DNA from: Nothophaeocryptopus gaeumannii
Lineage: Eukaryota > Ascomycota > Dothideomycetes > Mycosphaerellales > Mycosphaerellaceae
Reading direction: 5' to 3'
Assembly: GCA_031771865.1 (NCBI GenBank)
Contig: JASISA010000019.1
Coordinates: forward strand, 868,001 to 932,000
DNA length: 64,000 bases
Of the stretch, positions 32,425 through 43,839 are shown piece by piece (within the stretch, counting starts at the first letter, position 1; each line of letters opens with the position of its first letter). The notes beneath the pieces are model-generated. The model saw nothing but the letters and a program-made list of their open reading frames with translations. It searched no databases and was not told where the DNA came from. The position numbers were made by a program, and so were the translations under genes.

Positions 32425-32895
32425 GATGGTAGTTGCGCTCCCGTCGTTATTGACGAAGACGTGGTATAGCAGATTGTGGTGGTGGTGTTGAAGGTGGAAG
32501 TGGCTGAAGCTTCGGCAGGCCCGTCCCGATATCTCTAAACCTTATTTGCAGCAAGGGCGCACCGCATGTGAACGCATTTACCACACACCCAACTTGGCTT
32601 GCACGTCGTACGACCACAAACAGCCATTTTCTTAGACATTGCAGAAGAACGCGCATATCTTACCGCCCCTTTCTTGGTCGCGTGTCACTTCAGAACTTGA
32701 CCTGTATTGCCAACTTCCGTACCATTTTGCATCCCGTCGATAAACTCTCATCTGCACCTCCATCAACTCTATCTCCCTAGCCTGCCTCGGCTTTCCTCAC
32801 CGATCTTCAACACATAAGCTCCCCATAGACCCTCTAACTCTTCGGGAAGACGCGTCCATCGTCTCTTCCAACTCAACCACCATCATCTGGCCAAA
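32425..32895. promoter_or_regulatory. Divergent promoter region
   Basis: 471 bp between the EMC7 and F-box-like gene starts. No specific element identified. Confidence 0.4.
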
Positions 32896-33762
32896 ATGGC
32901 AACAACTCATACCATACCAAGCCGTCTCCTCTCGCTCCCACGCGAGCTTCGCGACCTCATCTATCTCAATGTAATGGAACATCATGCACCACCACCAACC
33001 CGCTCCTATCGAACCCTCACACCCCCTGGCTTCGACGACCAAATCTATCTCTGGTCCTCTCCCTCACCCTGGACCCCCCTCCCTCTCTACCGCGTTTCCA
33101 AACAAGTATCCACAGAAACGCGAGAGCTAGTGGACAGACTCTACAAAACCTCCCGTATGCGCGCTGAACTGGATATCTTAGCCACAGGATTCGTCTACAC
33201 ACCCGCCTGGATCTACCTAAACCTCGGCCTCCTCCCCGCCTCCTCCCTCGACCTAAACGTTAACCTCCGAATCGCATCAACAGAAGCCTTCCGCTCCAAC
33301 GATGGCTGGCCGCGCCAACCAGGCCAAGTCTTTCGACATCTCCTAAACTTCCTGAACAGATTCATATTTCTCGGACCCTCGTTTCTCTACCACTCACCCG
33401 AACACTCCACCCCTGGACCATTCTTTCTCCAAACCCTCACGCTCAGGATAAGTTTCCAGGACGACTATACAAAATCCACCCATCCCCGAACCGTACGCGA
33501 AGTCTTTCGAATGATGAAAGCGCTCAGTCTACTTGACACCGCGAAGGCATACATCGGATCCATCCGTGTGGCCGCGGAATATGACCAGCAAGGGGAGGAA
33601 GTAAGGTGCGAACGGGTATGGGATTTGCAGCAGCAGCAGGAAGGGTCACTTGGAGTAGATGGAGAAGGAGGAGAGAGGGAAGCGCCGAAAGAAGAAAATT
33701 GGGCGGCAGTGGGATTTCATTTCGGCAAGAGTTTTGCCAGGAAGTATGCTATTCCGGCGTGA
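32896..33762 (+). CDS. F-box-like hypothetical protein
   Basis: A 288-residue intronless protein. Near the N-terminus it has SRLLSLPRELRDLIYLNVME, which matches the LPxELRxxIY pattern of a large family of fungal F-box-like proteins. The middle holds the hydrophobic pattern LNVNLRI and the C-terminal part has a Gln-rich run (QQQQEG) and acidic patches. No catalytic motif. A role as substrate adaptor of SCF ubiquitin ligases is possible but unproven, since the F-box match is short. Confidence 0.7.
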   Translation: MATTHTIPSRLLSLPRELRDLIYLNVMEHHAPPPTRSYRTLTPPGFDDQIYLWSSPSPWTPLPLYRVSKQVSTETRELVDRLYKTSRMRAELDILATGFVYTPAWIYLNLGLLPASSLDLNVNLRIASTEAFRSNDGWPRQPGQVFRHLLNFLNRFIFLGPSFLYHSPEHSTPGPFFLQTLTLRISFQDDYTKSTHPRTVREVFRMMKALSLLDTAKAYIGSIRVAAEYDQQGEEVRCERVWDLQQQQEGSLGVDGEGGEREAPKEENWAAVGFHFGKSFARKYAIPA

Positions 33763-34338
33763 AGAGGTGCGATCGTGACGAATTTTGATTTGTTTCCTGG
33801 ATTGTAAACACGAAGCGGGCTTCGTAATTGAGAGGTATACAGGACTCAGACACGCACACTGGAGCCGCCGAGAGACCGAGTTGATGCTGGGAGGTGTTAT
33901 GACAAGGAATAATAATAGGTTAAATTCAGGTTCGACTTCGGCTGTGGAGTCGAGTGTGCTACGCGATCCTGCTGATGCATGCAAAACAAAAAGCTCGAAC
34001 GCTTCTCGGAATGCCACCCCTCCTCCACACCAAATGGATCATCCTGTTCGTGATACATTCCATTTTCAACGCCCTCGTGTATGCTGCCCAAGCCTGTGAC
34101 CTATCGCTGGTCAGCCCCGTTATTTTCTACAATGCTTCCCGCCTTCTGGAGTCTCCACAAGAGCTCATCGGCGGGATGTTTCTTTCGGTCCGGGCTTTCT
34201 CCGATATTCGCTCCAGTGCCAGTGCACTGGCCTGTACGGCCCGGAGTTCTGTAGGTGATTTCTCCTGGGATGTAGTAAGCGGTGTGGATCCTTCGTCCTT
34301 GCAACCAGAGCCAGCTTATTTGGACTTTCTCATCCCAT
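33763..34338. other. Convergent intergenic region
   Basis: 576 bp between the 3' ends of the F-box-like gene and the cyclin gene. Open frames here lack any motif and are probably untranslated. Confidence 0.4.
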
Positions 34339-35586
34339 TCATGTCTCATCCATATCTTCATCCTGGCCCTTGGACCTTCTTTCGCTGCCTGACTTGGAGA
34401 GAACATCGCTGTCGGCAATGCTACTGCTCCCATCAGAAGACCCGCTGCCTTCCATAACATATCCATCCGTTCTCTCCACTAAGCTGGCATAATAATCCTC
34501 CAGCACTTCAGGCTTCGGTACGATCTTCCATTCGACTCTTTCTAATAGCTCCAGCTCAAGCGTCGCTAGCTCAGAGACCGGAATCCCTCCTATCCGTGCG
34601 TACGTAGGATTCGTCCAGAAGGAGTCACTGAGCCCCTTGGCCGCGACTGTGGCTGCCGTGATAAGGAATCTGTGTACCGTGAGGCTGTTGATAGTGAAGG
34701 CTGGGTACATAGTGCAGAGCCGGTCGATGTAATACACCATGCTTAGGAGTATGGGAGGAGACAGCGTGGCGTGCTGTATCAGACGCTGGAGATAGTCCGA
34801 TACGCTGATCCCAGGAGGTGCTCGGGAATGGAACCTCGTCAGACGTCCATCTCGCAGCGGTATCCGATCGTTGATGCGTATAAGCTCCATAAGCATATTC
34901 GATATAAGCACGCCCAGATCTTTTGGACTGGCATTCTCGTATTTGAGGGGCATGGACTTCAGCGTGCCCGCGTCCGCTCTCGGTCTCTTCGGCTTAGCAG
35001 AGTGTCCATGAGTAGAGCGAGCCTCTTGGGGCTCGGCGGCGTCAGCGCTGGAGATGGTGCTGGTTGTCGAGGTGGTAGTGGCGGCACTCGCGCTACCAAC
35101 CGGATCTGATCTGAGTTGCGGCTCCTCGGGCTGCCGTTGGTGCGGCGGATGTTGTGCGCCGCCAGACTCGGCGCTGCTTCCGCTCATCGACTCCTCCGTG
35201 CCAGATGACTCCGCCGTGGGAGTCTCCTTGCACTTCTTGGCGACACTGGAGCTAGTCGCCGCGCCCGAGGGCTTGCCCACGGCTGCGGCCAGCTTGCGAC
35301 CTGAGGTGGGCGGTGACCCGGCTGGACTGTATTGAGTGCCAACATGCACGTAGCCAGCGAAAGCTCCGCCGCCCGCGCCGCTCTCGCTGTCGTACTGCTT
35401 ACTGGGCTGCGACGGACCTGTCGGCGCGTTGAATGCGCGGCGTGGAGAGGGGGACAGGGCGGAATGGCGGGGCGAGGAGCGGTGGTGGGTGGGGCTGCGG
35501 TGGGCGGTGGGCGCAAACGAGGAGCGCGGAGAATGGGTGTGGAAGCGAGGCGAGGAGGATGTGCTGCTCAAGGCGGAAGAAGACAT
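34339..35586 (-). CDS. Pho80/PCL-type cyclin
   Basis: A 415-residue intronless protein. The first 200 residues are Ser/Pro/Ala-rich and likely disordered. The cyclin box follows: DLGVLISNMLMELIRINDRI, RFHSRAPPGISVSDYLQRLI, LSMVYYIDRLC, NSLTVHRFLITAATVAAKGL, TYARIGGIPVSELATLELEL. This is the pattern of Pho80-like cyclins, which pair with the Pho85 kinase to control phosphate and nutrient responses. The first ATG of the frame (35586) is used, since the upstream codon is TTG. Acidic tail. Confidence 0.9.
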   Translation of the reverse strand: MSSSALSSTSSSPRFHTHSPRSSFAPTAHRSPTHHRSSPRHSALSPSPRRAFNAPTGPSQPSKQYDSESGAGGGAFAGYVHVGTQYSPAGSPPTSGRKLAAAVGKPSGAATSSSVAKKCKETPTAESSGTEESMSGSSAESGGAQHPPHQRQPEEPQLRSDPVGSASAATTTSTTSTISSADAAEPQEARSTHGHSAKPKRPRADAGTLKSMPLKYENASPKDLGVLISNMLMELIRINDRIPLRDGRLTRFHSRAPPGISVSDYLQRLIQHATLSPPILLSMVYYIDRLCTMYPAFTINSLTVHRFLITAATVAAKGLSDSFWTNPTYARIGGIPVSELATLELELLERVEWKIVPKPEVLEDYYASLVERTDGYVMEGSGSSDGSSSIADSDVLSKSGSERRSKGQDEDMDET

Positions 35587-36264
35587 GGGCTGGGTTCGCT
35601 CAGTGGTTGAGGCCAATGCGCGTCTCCGCCCGCTCTGTCGAACAACCGACTACTGAAGAATACGCCGGGGAAGTCGCAGCTCATGATACCGAGACCAATA
35701 GGCGAGCATCTGTAGCAGCGGATAAGGCGCACGCACAGGGGGCGATTCGATCGTCTCAGGCCTGAGTAACGAGCGGTCAGTAGGGTATTGGGCGGGTATG
35801 GAAGTGCGTAAAAATTGTAGCGATGATGTCGCCTCTTGAGCAACAGCCACCAAGAACCAGAGCACGTGGAAGCCTTCTTGCGCTAATACCCGGCTTGAAC
35901 TAACTAGTCTACGCGACTCGAGGTGCAAGGCTGACTATTATTACCCGCTTCGAGACCGCACAACTGTGGGCGCATCCTTCATGCAAGACCATCAGATAGC
36001 ACAAGACTCACCTACGTCATGTCCTTACGGAGAACGTCCCGAATCCATGGGACAGTGCCAGCACCACATCTCTTGAATTCACGTACAAGGTACAATTTGA
36101 ACAAGAGCAAAGTGCGAAGACAGTGATGTGAAATCGAGGTAAGATGCAGAGCTATGTGTAAAGCTCATATCATCACACAGGAAACTCTGAATCTCTGGTA
36201 TGCATACAGGTCCTTAAAACGCCTCAAGCGCCTATGTACAGCCCCACCCTGTTCTTCTTTAACT
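35587..36264. other. Intergenic region
   Basis: Promoter side of the cyclin gene and 3' side of the complex I gene. No further gene seen. Confidence 0.45.
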
Positions 36265-38648
36265 CTATGCACTCGCTCCCGCTAATTGTGGTGGACCGTA
36301 GTTTACTTGCGTTTGCCCAGTAGCATCAACATAGCCAGGAGCCATGAAGTTGGTTTGTGGAGATTTTGTTGCCTTCGCTGCTGAACACCTCGCCATTGTC
36401 GGCGATGATCTCGAGATGGAGTTTGTGAAGAAGAAGTTCTCAATCATGCTCTTGAGAGGTTGTCCGGTGGTTGTGGCGCCCTTGTTCTGGTCGACGAGTT
36501 GCACCTTACTGAGGGCCTGGAGTTCCTTCGACGTCGGTTCGACAATGTCATATCTTCGAAGTGCCGGTGAAATCTCCTCCATGCGGTCTCGCAGTGCTTC
36601 GACGTCGTCATAAGGTAGTGGCTTGCCAAGCGCTTCTGACACAGCGCGAACGATCTTCCAGTCATCGCGTGCGGCTCCGTACACAGATGTGGCTGCTCGG
36701 GACATTTGTACTCTGCCTTCGGTGTTGACATAAGTGACGCCCTTCTCAGTGTATGCGGCACCAGGGAGGACAACATCTGCAAGAGCTGCTCCCTTGTCAC
36801 CGTGGTGACCCTGGTAGATTACGAAGGCATCCTTGGGAATGTCTTCAGCGTTGATCTCATCAGCGCCAAGCAGCCAAAGGACCTTCGGCTTGGTATTGGC
36901 GGTCTCTGGGCTGGGTACAGTGAAGCCAACCTCGAACGCGCCTGCTCGAGATGCGGCACGCTGGAGCACATTGTATCCATTCCACTCCTCGGTCTGGAAA
37001 TTAGCCTTGTTTTTCTCCACGAAAGATCCGACGGTCTCGTAGATGGATTTGGCATCAGGGTGCTCAACAACACCAGAGCCGACGATGATCATAGGTCTTT
37101 GTGCAGATTTCAGCTTCTCGCCGAACTTGCCATTGAGAGCGCTCTTCACGTCGTTTGCGGAGGTGCCAAGGCTCTCGAAGTCAAAGGTTGACTCAAAGTC
37201 CTGTCCAACAACGCCAACCTCGAGGTCAGAGCGCAGCCACTGCTTCCGTATTCTGGCGTTCAGTACAGATGCTTCCCATCGTGGATTTGTGCCGATCAAG
37301 AGGATGGTGTCCGCCTCTTCGACGCCAACGATCTTGGAGTTAAAGGCGTAGTTTGATCTGATGTCAGTGCCGTGAGCAATTGGGGCAGATCCTTGAGGGA
37401 TGTCAAGGGCAAGGTTCTCAGAGCCGAGCTTGTTGGCAAGATCCTTGGCAGCAACCAGAGTCTCAGCTTCAATCAGCTCACCAGCAACGAACTTGACCTC
37501 ATCGCCCTTTGGCTGAATTTCGTCAAACTTCTCCTTGATCTCTACCAGGACATGCTCCCAGGTGGCTGGCTGAAATTGGTTATCGCGTCGGATGAGTGGA
37601 GTAGTCAGACGTTGTGTGCTGAGACCATCGCAGGCGAAGCGGCTTCGGTCATCGATCCATTCTTCGTTGACATCGTCGTTAAGTCGGGGCAAGACTCTCA
37701 TGACCTGCAGACCACGGGCGTCGACGCGTATATTGCTGCCAAGACCGTTCATCACGTCAATCGTCTCGGTGTGATAGAGTTCCCAAGGACGAGCACGGAA
37801 GGCATATGGCTTTGATGTGAGAGCACCGACAGGACAGAGGTCGATAACGTTGCCAGAGAGTTCGGTGTCCAAAGCGGTTTCGAGGTATGTGCCGATTTGA
37901 ATGTCGTTTCCACGGCCTGTCGAGCCGAGCTCAGGAGCGCCAGCAACATCGTTAGCGAATCGAACACATCGTGTACAGTGAATGCACCGGTTCATTGATG
38001 TCTGTTTGGGTCAGCATTCCGTTCAGTCACGTCTTCGCTTGTCCAAAGCCTACCTTCACAAGAGGTCCAATGTTCTTGTCCTCCACAGCTCTCTTGCCGC
38101 CCAACTCGTGAAATCGGCCTCTGTCCGCTCCATATCTCATGCTCTGATCTTGCAAGTCACACTCGCCACCCTGGTCGCAGATAGGACAGTCCAGTGGATG
38201 ATTTGCCAGCAAAAACTCCATCACTCCTTCTCTTGCCTTGTGTGTGAGAGGGCTGTTGGTCTTGACGACCATGCCGGGTTGCACAGGCCAGGCACATGAG
38301 GCAACTGGCTTTGGGGCGCGTTCGACTTCGACGAGACACATTCTGCAGTTTCCGGCGATCATGAGCTTCTCGTGGTAGCAGTATCGAGGGATCGTGGCGC
38401 CTGCTTTCTCGCAAGCTTGGATGAGGGCGGATCCCGCTGTTCGGTGGCGTCAGCATGCCAATGCCAATTTCGTTGCACAGCACATGCTATCCCATACCTG
38501 GTACGGAGACCTTCTTCCCATCCACAGTCAACTCGACATCGGCTTGCCGTCTCGCCGTCGTGGCGAAGGTGCGCGCAGCGCGGGTGCCATTGGCGCTGGC
38601 CACCGCCGACGACCGCGGTATGGAGCGCAGCAGCTGGTTCCGCATCAT
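36265..38648 (-). CDS. NDUFS1: Complex I 75/78-kDa subunit (NDUFS1 type), mitochondrial
   Basis: Exons 38648-38498, 38436-38054 and 38001-36265 (introns 61 and 52 nt) give about 756 residues. The N-terminus (MMRNQLLRSIPRSS, then RTFATTARR) is a typical mitochondrial presequence. Iron-sulfur ligands follow: the ferredoxin-like part with GNCRMCLVEVERAP, HPLDCPICDQGGECDLQD, and CIHCTRCVRF, with CPVGAL later. The rest is the molybdopterin-oxidoreductase-like domain that has lost the cofactor. It is the entry subunit of the electron wire in the peripheral arm of NADH:ubiquinone oxidoreductase. Splice phases check exactly. Confidence 0.95.
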
Positions 38649-39420
38649 GTTTGCTGCTTGACCAGTTATTAGTGCGAAGAGGAGGGGGTAGGGGTGGCGT
38701 GTGACCGTCGACGGGTTACATAGCAAGTCGGAGTGTTGTTCATCAAGCTCGCCTCCAAATCGTCTGCCCGTCTGAGCATCTGAGAAAGCACTGATGCCCA
38801 TTGGCTCGGCAGCAACCTTGCACCCGCGGCCCGCGTGCACAGGGCACAGGGCACAACGCTCGATTACATTTCGAGCTTTCCCGTGCGGCCTTCCTCTTCT
38901 TTTCTTTCTTCAACTCATTTCACGGCTCTGTTTATTGTGGTATGATTGGGACTTTTTCCACCTGATTCTACTCTGCTATGAGTCGGAGAGCGACATAGGC
39001 GCCGCAGCTGGAATGACCGAGTTGGAACTACAAATTTCAGCGATTACGGGCTTTTTTCCTTACCGGCGGCAGCTACATCCTCCATTTCTGCCCATCAAAT
39101 CATGAATACCTGGAGAGGGCGGGACCGACCTTAGACCTGGCATTTTGGCCCTTGGAGAGCGATGCTCGTCAGAAGCTATCGTGACTTTGGCTTTGATCTC
39201 CCTTACCCAGAATACCGGATCGCTGTGGAGGATGGATCGGCGCCGAAGACGACAAGCTCAGTACTGCGGCCTCCTCCTTCTATCTGCCAACCCCACAGCC
39301 ATAAGATTGTGCACGCTGTTGGCAGTCAGTTCGTGGCAGTCCAGATTCAGACCCTGAGTAGGACACTGAGGCAAGTAGAATGTAGTTTGTTCTTCCATAT
39401 ACAGCCTATCAGCTTCTTAT
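38649..39420. other. Intergenic region
   Basis: About 0.77 kb. Upstream of the complex I gene and downstream of the second HET gene. Nothing supported. Confidence 0.45.
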
Positions 39421-41229
39421 TTATATGATCTCGAGTATGGTTCTGTTCTGTTTCTCAAACATGGGGAGATAGCTGCTAAAGCACGCTGGAAATAGCTTCA
39501 GAGGACCAAGCCAGCACAGAGATACCAATTGCCATTGTTCGCCTGAGCGCCGTAGCACCACGAAGGGGCACGTATACCCAGACAAGAAATAGACCGCGTC
39601 CCCTTCTAGCATCTGCTCGGACGTAAGTCCAAGGAGCCCATTCTGACAAGTGAAGAGTCTCATGCCCTGACAGAAGCCCATGTGGCCATGATGGTTTGCC
39701 ATGGCGCGTGCTGAAGCAGCCGGCTCTTGAGTAGATTGCTTGGGGGTCGGAAGGCTGTACAAGTTCAATGTCCACTGGCGGAACCACTCAAGCATCTCGC
39801 GATTCCGCTGATGGATGTGCGCGAGAGGATATGAGCCCACTTCGAAATGTGTGGGTTGCATGTCTATAGATGCAATTGCCTTGGCCCACTGCACATGATT
39901 TCGTTCGTGCAGGTTGGCAATCATGGCTCCGGCAGGGAGCTTATCATGCTCGAATATATGCCCCGAAATGGCAGTGACGTTGGCGAGGTGTATCCCTTCT
40001 ACTCGCCATATCATCTTGCTCTCTGCAGCAGCTGGTTGAAAGCCCACTCTTCTTTCTTGCCAAACTTCTTTCCAAAGACGACCAATGTCTGTCGGCTGTC
40101 GATTCTGCCGTCTCTCGCCTCGTTCGGCTACGAAATGCGCCAGATTTGATAAGGCTGTGTTCCAGCATGGCCTCCAGGAATAGCGATCTGTGAGCCAGAA
40201 CATCCGTGTGTCACCAAGAGTGAGCAACTCTTTCGTCAGATTGTAGTACACAATCTCTTCGTCGCATTGGTAGTCCAATTTGATCTCAAGGCGCGCGGCG
40301 AACAAGGACAGAATTGAGAACACTCTGTCCCTTGGCTCTTTGCATTTGAAGTCGCTTGTCGCGCACAGTACATCGAACAATTGTGGCGGCATGAGGAACC
40401 CTGTATGCTGTGAGCGATATTTGGCGTATCGCGGCAGGTTGGCCTTGTTCGCTAACCGTTGTTGCACATCCATAACAACGACTTCACCTTGCTCAAACAT
40501 CTCCTCCCATGCTGCTTTCGCTTTGGGGTCTAGGTCTTGACCATTGAACTGCCAGGAGGAACGGCTCGACGGGTGGAGATACTTCTTTCCAAGCATGATG
40601 ATACCGAGCTCATGGTCCCGATCGAGCGTCTCCAGTTCTGCCCAACTGAACTCGTGCTTGCCGCATTGTACGATTACCTCCCGGGAGAGCAAGACTTCTT
40701 GGATAATCCATTTCCTGCCGAACCATTCTCTGTTTAGGAGTTGAGTTCTTGCTTGCTCGAGACTGTGCTGTTTACCTGGAGCTACAGCAATCGCGTTGCT
40801 TTCAAGGTTGTCTTGAGCTCGCAGCGTATGCACAGTTCCGTCTCCAGGTCCGAGATAGACTGTAGTCCTCTGCGCTCTCGCATAAATCTCGCCCATGATG
40901 CTGACTTGCTGCCCTTTCTCAACGGCGTCGGCTTGATTAATACATATTGCATCGATCCAGACTAATCTCGCTGTATGCTGACTTCTGATATTCTGCAGGG
41001 CATTTGCGCAGTTGGCGGTAAGAGCGATCCGCTTCCCGTCTACATGTATCGCTTCGGTAAAGCCTGGCTGGCCCCATGTGTATGAAAGGCATTCATATGA
41101 CTCTCCGTGAGTGATCTGAACATGGCGGATCTGACCTTGCAATCGATCCTGCCGGCAACCAGGTAGGATATCGAGAAGCCTGATCCAGCCTGCTTCCTTG
41201 AGGGGTTCATACGTGTAGAGCATCGCCAT
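39421..41229 (-). CDS. HET-domain protein, canonical
   Basis: A 602-residue intronless protein. It begins MAMLYTYEPLKEAGWIRLLD, then YECLSYTWGQPG (first HET motif), LVWIDAICINQADAVEKGQQ (second) and MGEIYARAQRTTVYLG (third), with REWFGRKWIIQEVLLSREV completing the domain by about residue 190. The C-terminal half ends with GDAVYFLSGYTCPFVVLRRS, common to the family. The codon that opens the frame upstream is GTG, so the ATG at 41229 is used. HET proteins mediate non-self recognition and programmed cell death; the specific partner is unknown. It lies 1.7 kb from a retrotransposon. Confidence 0.9.
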   Translation of the reverse strand: MAMLYTYEPLKEAGWIRLLDILPGCRQDRLQGQIRHVQITHGESYECLSYTWGQPGFTEAIHVDGKRIALTANCANALQNIRSQHTARLVWIDAICINQADAVEKGQQVSIMGEIYARAQRTTVYLGPGDGTVHTLRAQDNLESNAIAVAPGKQHSLEQARTQLLNREWFGRKWIIQEVLLSREVIVQCGKHEFSWAELETLDRDHELGIIMLGKKYLHPSSRSSWQFNGQDLDPKAKAAWEEMFEQGEVVVMDVQQRLANKANLPRYAKYRSQHTGFLMPPQLFDVLCATSDFKCKEPRDRVFSILSLFAARLEIKLDYQCDEEIVYYNLTKELLTLGDTRMFWLTDRYSWRPCWNTALSNLAHFVAERGERRQNRQPTDIGRLWKEVWQERRVGFQPAAAESKMIWRVEGIHLANVTAISGHIFEHDKLPAGAMIANLHERNHVQWAKAIASIDMQPTHFEVGSYPLAHIHQRNREMLEWFRQWTLNLYSLPTPKQSTQEPAASARAMANHHGHMGFCQGMRLFTCQNGLLGLTSEQMLEGDAVYFLSGYTCPFVVLRRSGEQWQLVSLCWLGPLKLFPACFSSYLPMFEKQNRTILEII

Positions 41230-42115
41230 TGCGTTTTGCTTGGACGGCTGTGCCACCTTCGAAATTGACACGGACGGTCAACTTGGAAACTTCGTAACGA
41301 ACTCTCTCTTAGCTAGCCCTTATTTCTTACTACTAGTTGTGAGTTTGGTAGCAGGAAGATGGTCCGAAATCATAAGAGAGGGTCGTACGAGTGCTAGTTC
41401 AATCCTCTCAAGATCGTTCTGCTCTTCGGCTCCCCCTGAGAATAAGCGTTGTTGAAAACACCGACTGAGAATACTAGAGCGTAGACCCTCGAAGGGCTAT
41501 AGAGAGAGAGAGAGAGAGCTCTAGAGATGAGGCTCTGCACAGCCAGTATTCTGCCCGCTGTTGACTGCGTGAGTTGGCTGTCCAGATCCAGTTCGTGCCA
41601 CCTTGGAAGTATGTAGCCAGCATTGATGCCATAGGGACATTCCATGCTCAGCGCGCGTGAGACTCATAGCGGACGTAGGCCACAAATGCGAGGAATACAG
41701 TGGACGGCAGGAGTGGGAGTCACCCTGTAGGTGAGGTAGGTGAAGCAGAGGAGGAGTCCGAGGAGACAGAAATCTTGGCAGGCTTTTGCCAAAACTCATT
41801 ACGGAAGACGATCTCGATTTCCTCCCTCCGCGTCCTCTACTTCTCTCACAATACTCAACAATATCACGGCTACTTCATCGTCCATGACAATGCTTCCTGC
41901 GAAGCCTAGAAGCCCAACCCCAAACAATCAATCTGCGAACGGACGACCAGTGACAGACGAAACGCGCTTGGAAAACAGCTCGCTTGAACGCGTACAATTC
42001 AATCATATACATAGCATTACTACCCAGGATGCCGTCCCGTGAGCGGACTGGGTGTCGCCGGCCGTGGTACTAGTCGAGCTTGCTCGATACTTCCATCATG
42101 TCGTTCAAACAGCGA
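41230..42115. other. Intergenic region with GA microsatellite
   Basis: Between the HET gene and the interrupted membrane-protein gene. A perfect (AG)9 run lies at 41501-41518. No gene supported. Confidence 0.5.
41501..41518. repeat. (AG)n microsatellite
   Basis: Nine AG dinucleotides in a row. Confidence 0.85.
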
Positions 42116-42946
42116 CTATGAGCCCTCCTTCACCCACCCTACCGGAGCCTCAAAGTCGAATGGTTCAATATACGACTTCGTGTTGCTGGTCCCGGTCATC
42201 CACGAATGATTGCCAGACGAAAATCGTGCTTTGGCTGCCATTCCTGCCGCTGTTGCGACCGCATATGCTTCGTCCCGCTGCTGCTTCTCCTCTATCTCCT
42301 GAACCTGCTGCCTCTCTTTTTGACGCCTGCGGAGTAGCAGAAGTATCGCGGCTATCAGCGCTAAGAGGAACGCCACACCCAGACCAACGCCTAGGCCGGT
42401 TCCCAACTTCGCTTCCTGTGAAAGTCCAGACCTCGTGGCTACCGGAGATGGAGATGACGACGTTGACTCCGCTGCTACGGCGGCCAGCGTGCTGCTGGAT
42501 ATTGTTGGAGTTGAGGTCGAGGATGAGGATGCCATGCTTGCCCTGGGATTTGCAACTCGGAAGTCCAAGCTATCTGCGGTGCATCTCTCGCATGAGTTTG
42601 GCTGGTCGGACTTTTGTAATCGAAAGTGGAAAGGCAGGCTCAGATTCAGCCCTGGAAGTGCCATCGCTTGCCATGTGTACGTCGTCTCCCTCTTGGTCAT
42701 ATTCGCTGCGAAGAGGGATCAGCGCTCATTCGGCGACAGTGTCTCAGTAAATCTTACCGGCGAGCACACCCACCGCCCACGACCCATCACCGGACCCTTG
42801 CCACACCTCCAGATCGGTCAAATCGTATGGCGTGAACCAGGATACATTCACCCGCTGGTTCAGAGAATATTTCAGCGTGTCCAGGCCATCTGGAATGATT
42901 GCGGGCGAAAGGAATGACAGCTGAGATGCCGCAAGCAATGCAAGTG

Positions 42947-42951
42947 CTGCC
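42947..42951. repeat. Target-site duplication, left copy
   Basis: CTGCC directly before the left LTR, matched by CTGCC directly after the right LTR. Confidence 0.85.
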
Positions 42952-43089
42952 TGTTAAAGGAGCAGTACTGAGCGCACGTGCACACGCTAGTGCAGGAGAT
43001 CAAAAAGGGTCTCTAGGCGCAGGTTGTACTTAGACTTCTACAACACACTTACTCTTTCTTGCTGCCACTGCGTTCGACATATTTCAACA
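42952..43089 (+). repeat. Left LTR
   Basis: 138 bp, beginning TGTTAAAG and ending TTTCAACA, with TGTT/AACA terminal inverted repeats. By eye it is the same base for base as 48146-48283. Confidence 0.93.
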
Positions 43090-43101
43090 GGTTATGAGCC
43101 C
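43090..43101 (+). other. Primer-binding site, half-tRNA-iMet type
   Basis: GGTTATGAGCCC abuts the left LTR. It is the reverse complement of the initiator methionine tRNA anticodon stem-loop (GGGCTCATAACC), as used by Drosophila copia and yeast Ty5, rather than of a tRNA 3' end. Confidence 0.8.
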
Positions 43102-43540
43102 GGCTCTGCGCTCTAATCTATGACCGTGTCGCATATATCCAATCTTTTATAAGATGCAACACTACGAGACTGCGATAAGAATCTCGATGCCATAGGCGAC
43201 ACGGCCCTGAGCGATTTCTGCCTTTTCGACGCACTCGAAACCATCACCAATCGAAAGAGCAACATCAATTCTGTGCTCCCTCTATCTAACTCTCTGCCTC
43301 GGCTGTTTCTGGGAGGGAACCAGAAAAGGGTCCAGGGATTGCAGATCCTAACAGCTTCAAAAATGATGCCCAATCCGACGACCTTTTGCAAGTTTTTGAA
43401 AGCATAGCTAACCATCTTGTAGCAGGATCCCCAACGACTCCCAAGGCAGCTTGAGGACACCGCCAGCTGAACACTGAACCTCTGAGTCATGTTCTTTGTT
43501 GGGCAGCATAGTCACCTGAAACAACTCTCCATATATATTC

Positions 43541-43830
43541 GGCGCTGAGCAACAACAATCAGAGCGTTCTGGATTAGCCAACAACAGCCAAAGCGAAATG
43601 CAGGCGTTGGGCTACAATGATCGGAGCGTTCCAGATCAGCGAACTATAGCCAAAGCAAAATGCAGATGTTGGGCTACAATGATCGGAGCGTTCCAGATCA
43701 GCCAATAACAGCCAAAGCGAACAGTAGGGCGAGCGGTAGGGCGAGCAAGCTAGGGTATCCCTATCTTTGCCGTAACCACAACAGCCAAAGCGAACTGCAG
43801 ACGCTGAGCAACGATGGTTGGAATGTTTTT
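43541..43830 (+). repeat. Tandem repeats in the element leader, about 62 bp
   Basis: Units opening AGCCAAAGC(G/A)AAATGCAG start at about 43586 and 43648, with further truncated or diverged units beginning near 43541, 43710 and 43782. The phrase GGGCTACAATGATCGGAGCG occurs in the two best copies. Confidence 0.75.
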
Positions 43831-43839
43831 CTATCTATT

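Noticed and set aside
42052..42917. Plus-strand frames over the split membrane-protein gene
   Set aside because: They lie opposite the signal-peptide/TM protein and show no domain.
43113..43490. 125-codon minus-strand frame in the Copia leader
   Set aside because: No motif; Copia leaders are not known to code on this strand and the plus-strand gag explains the region.
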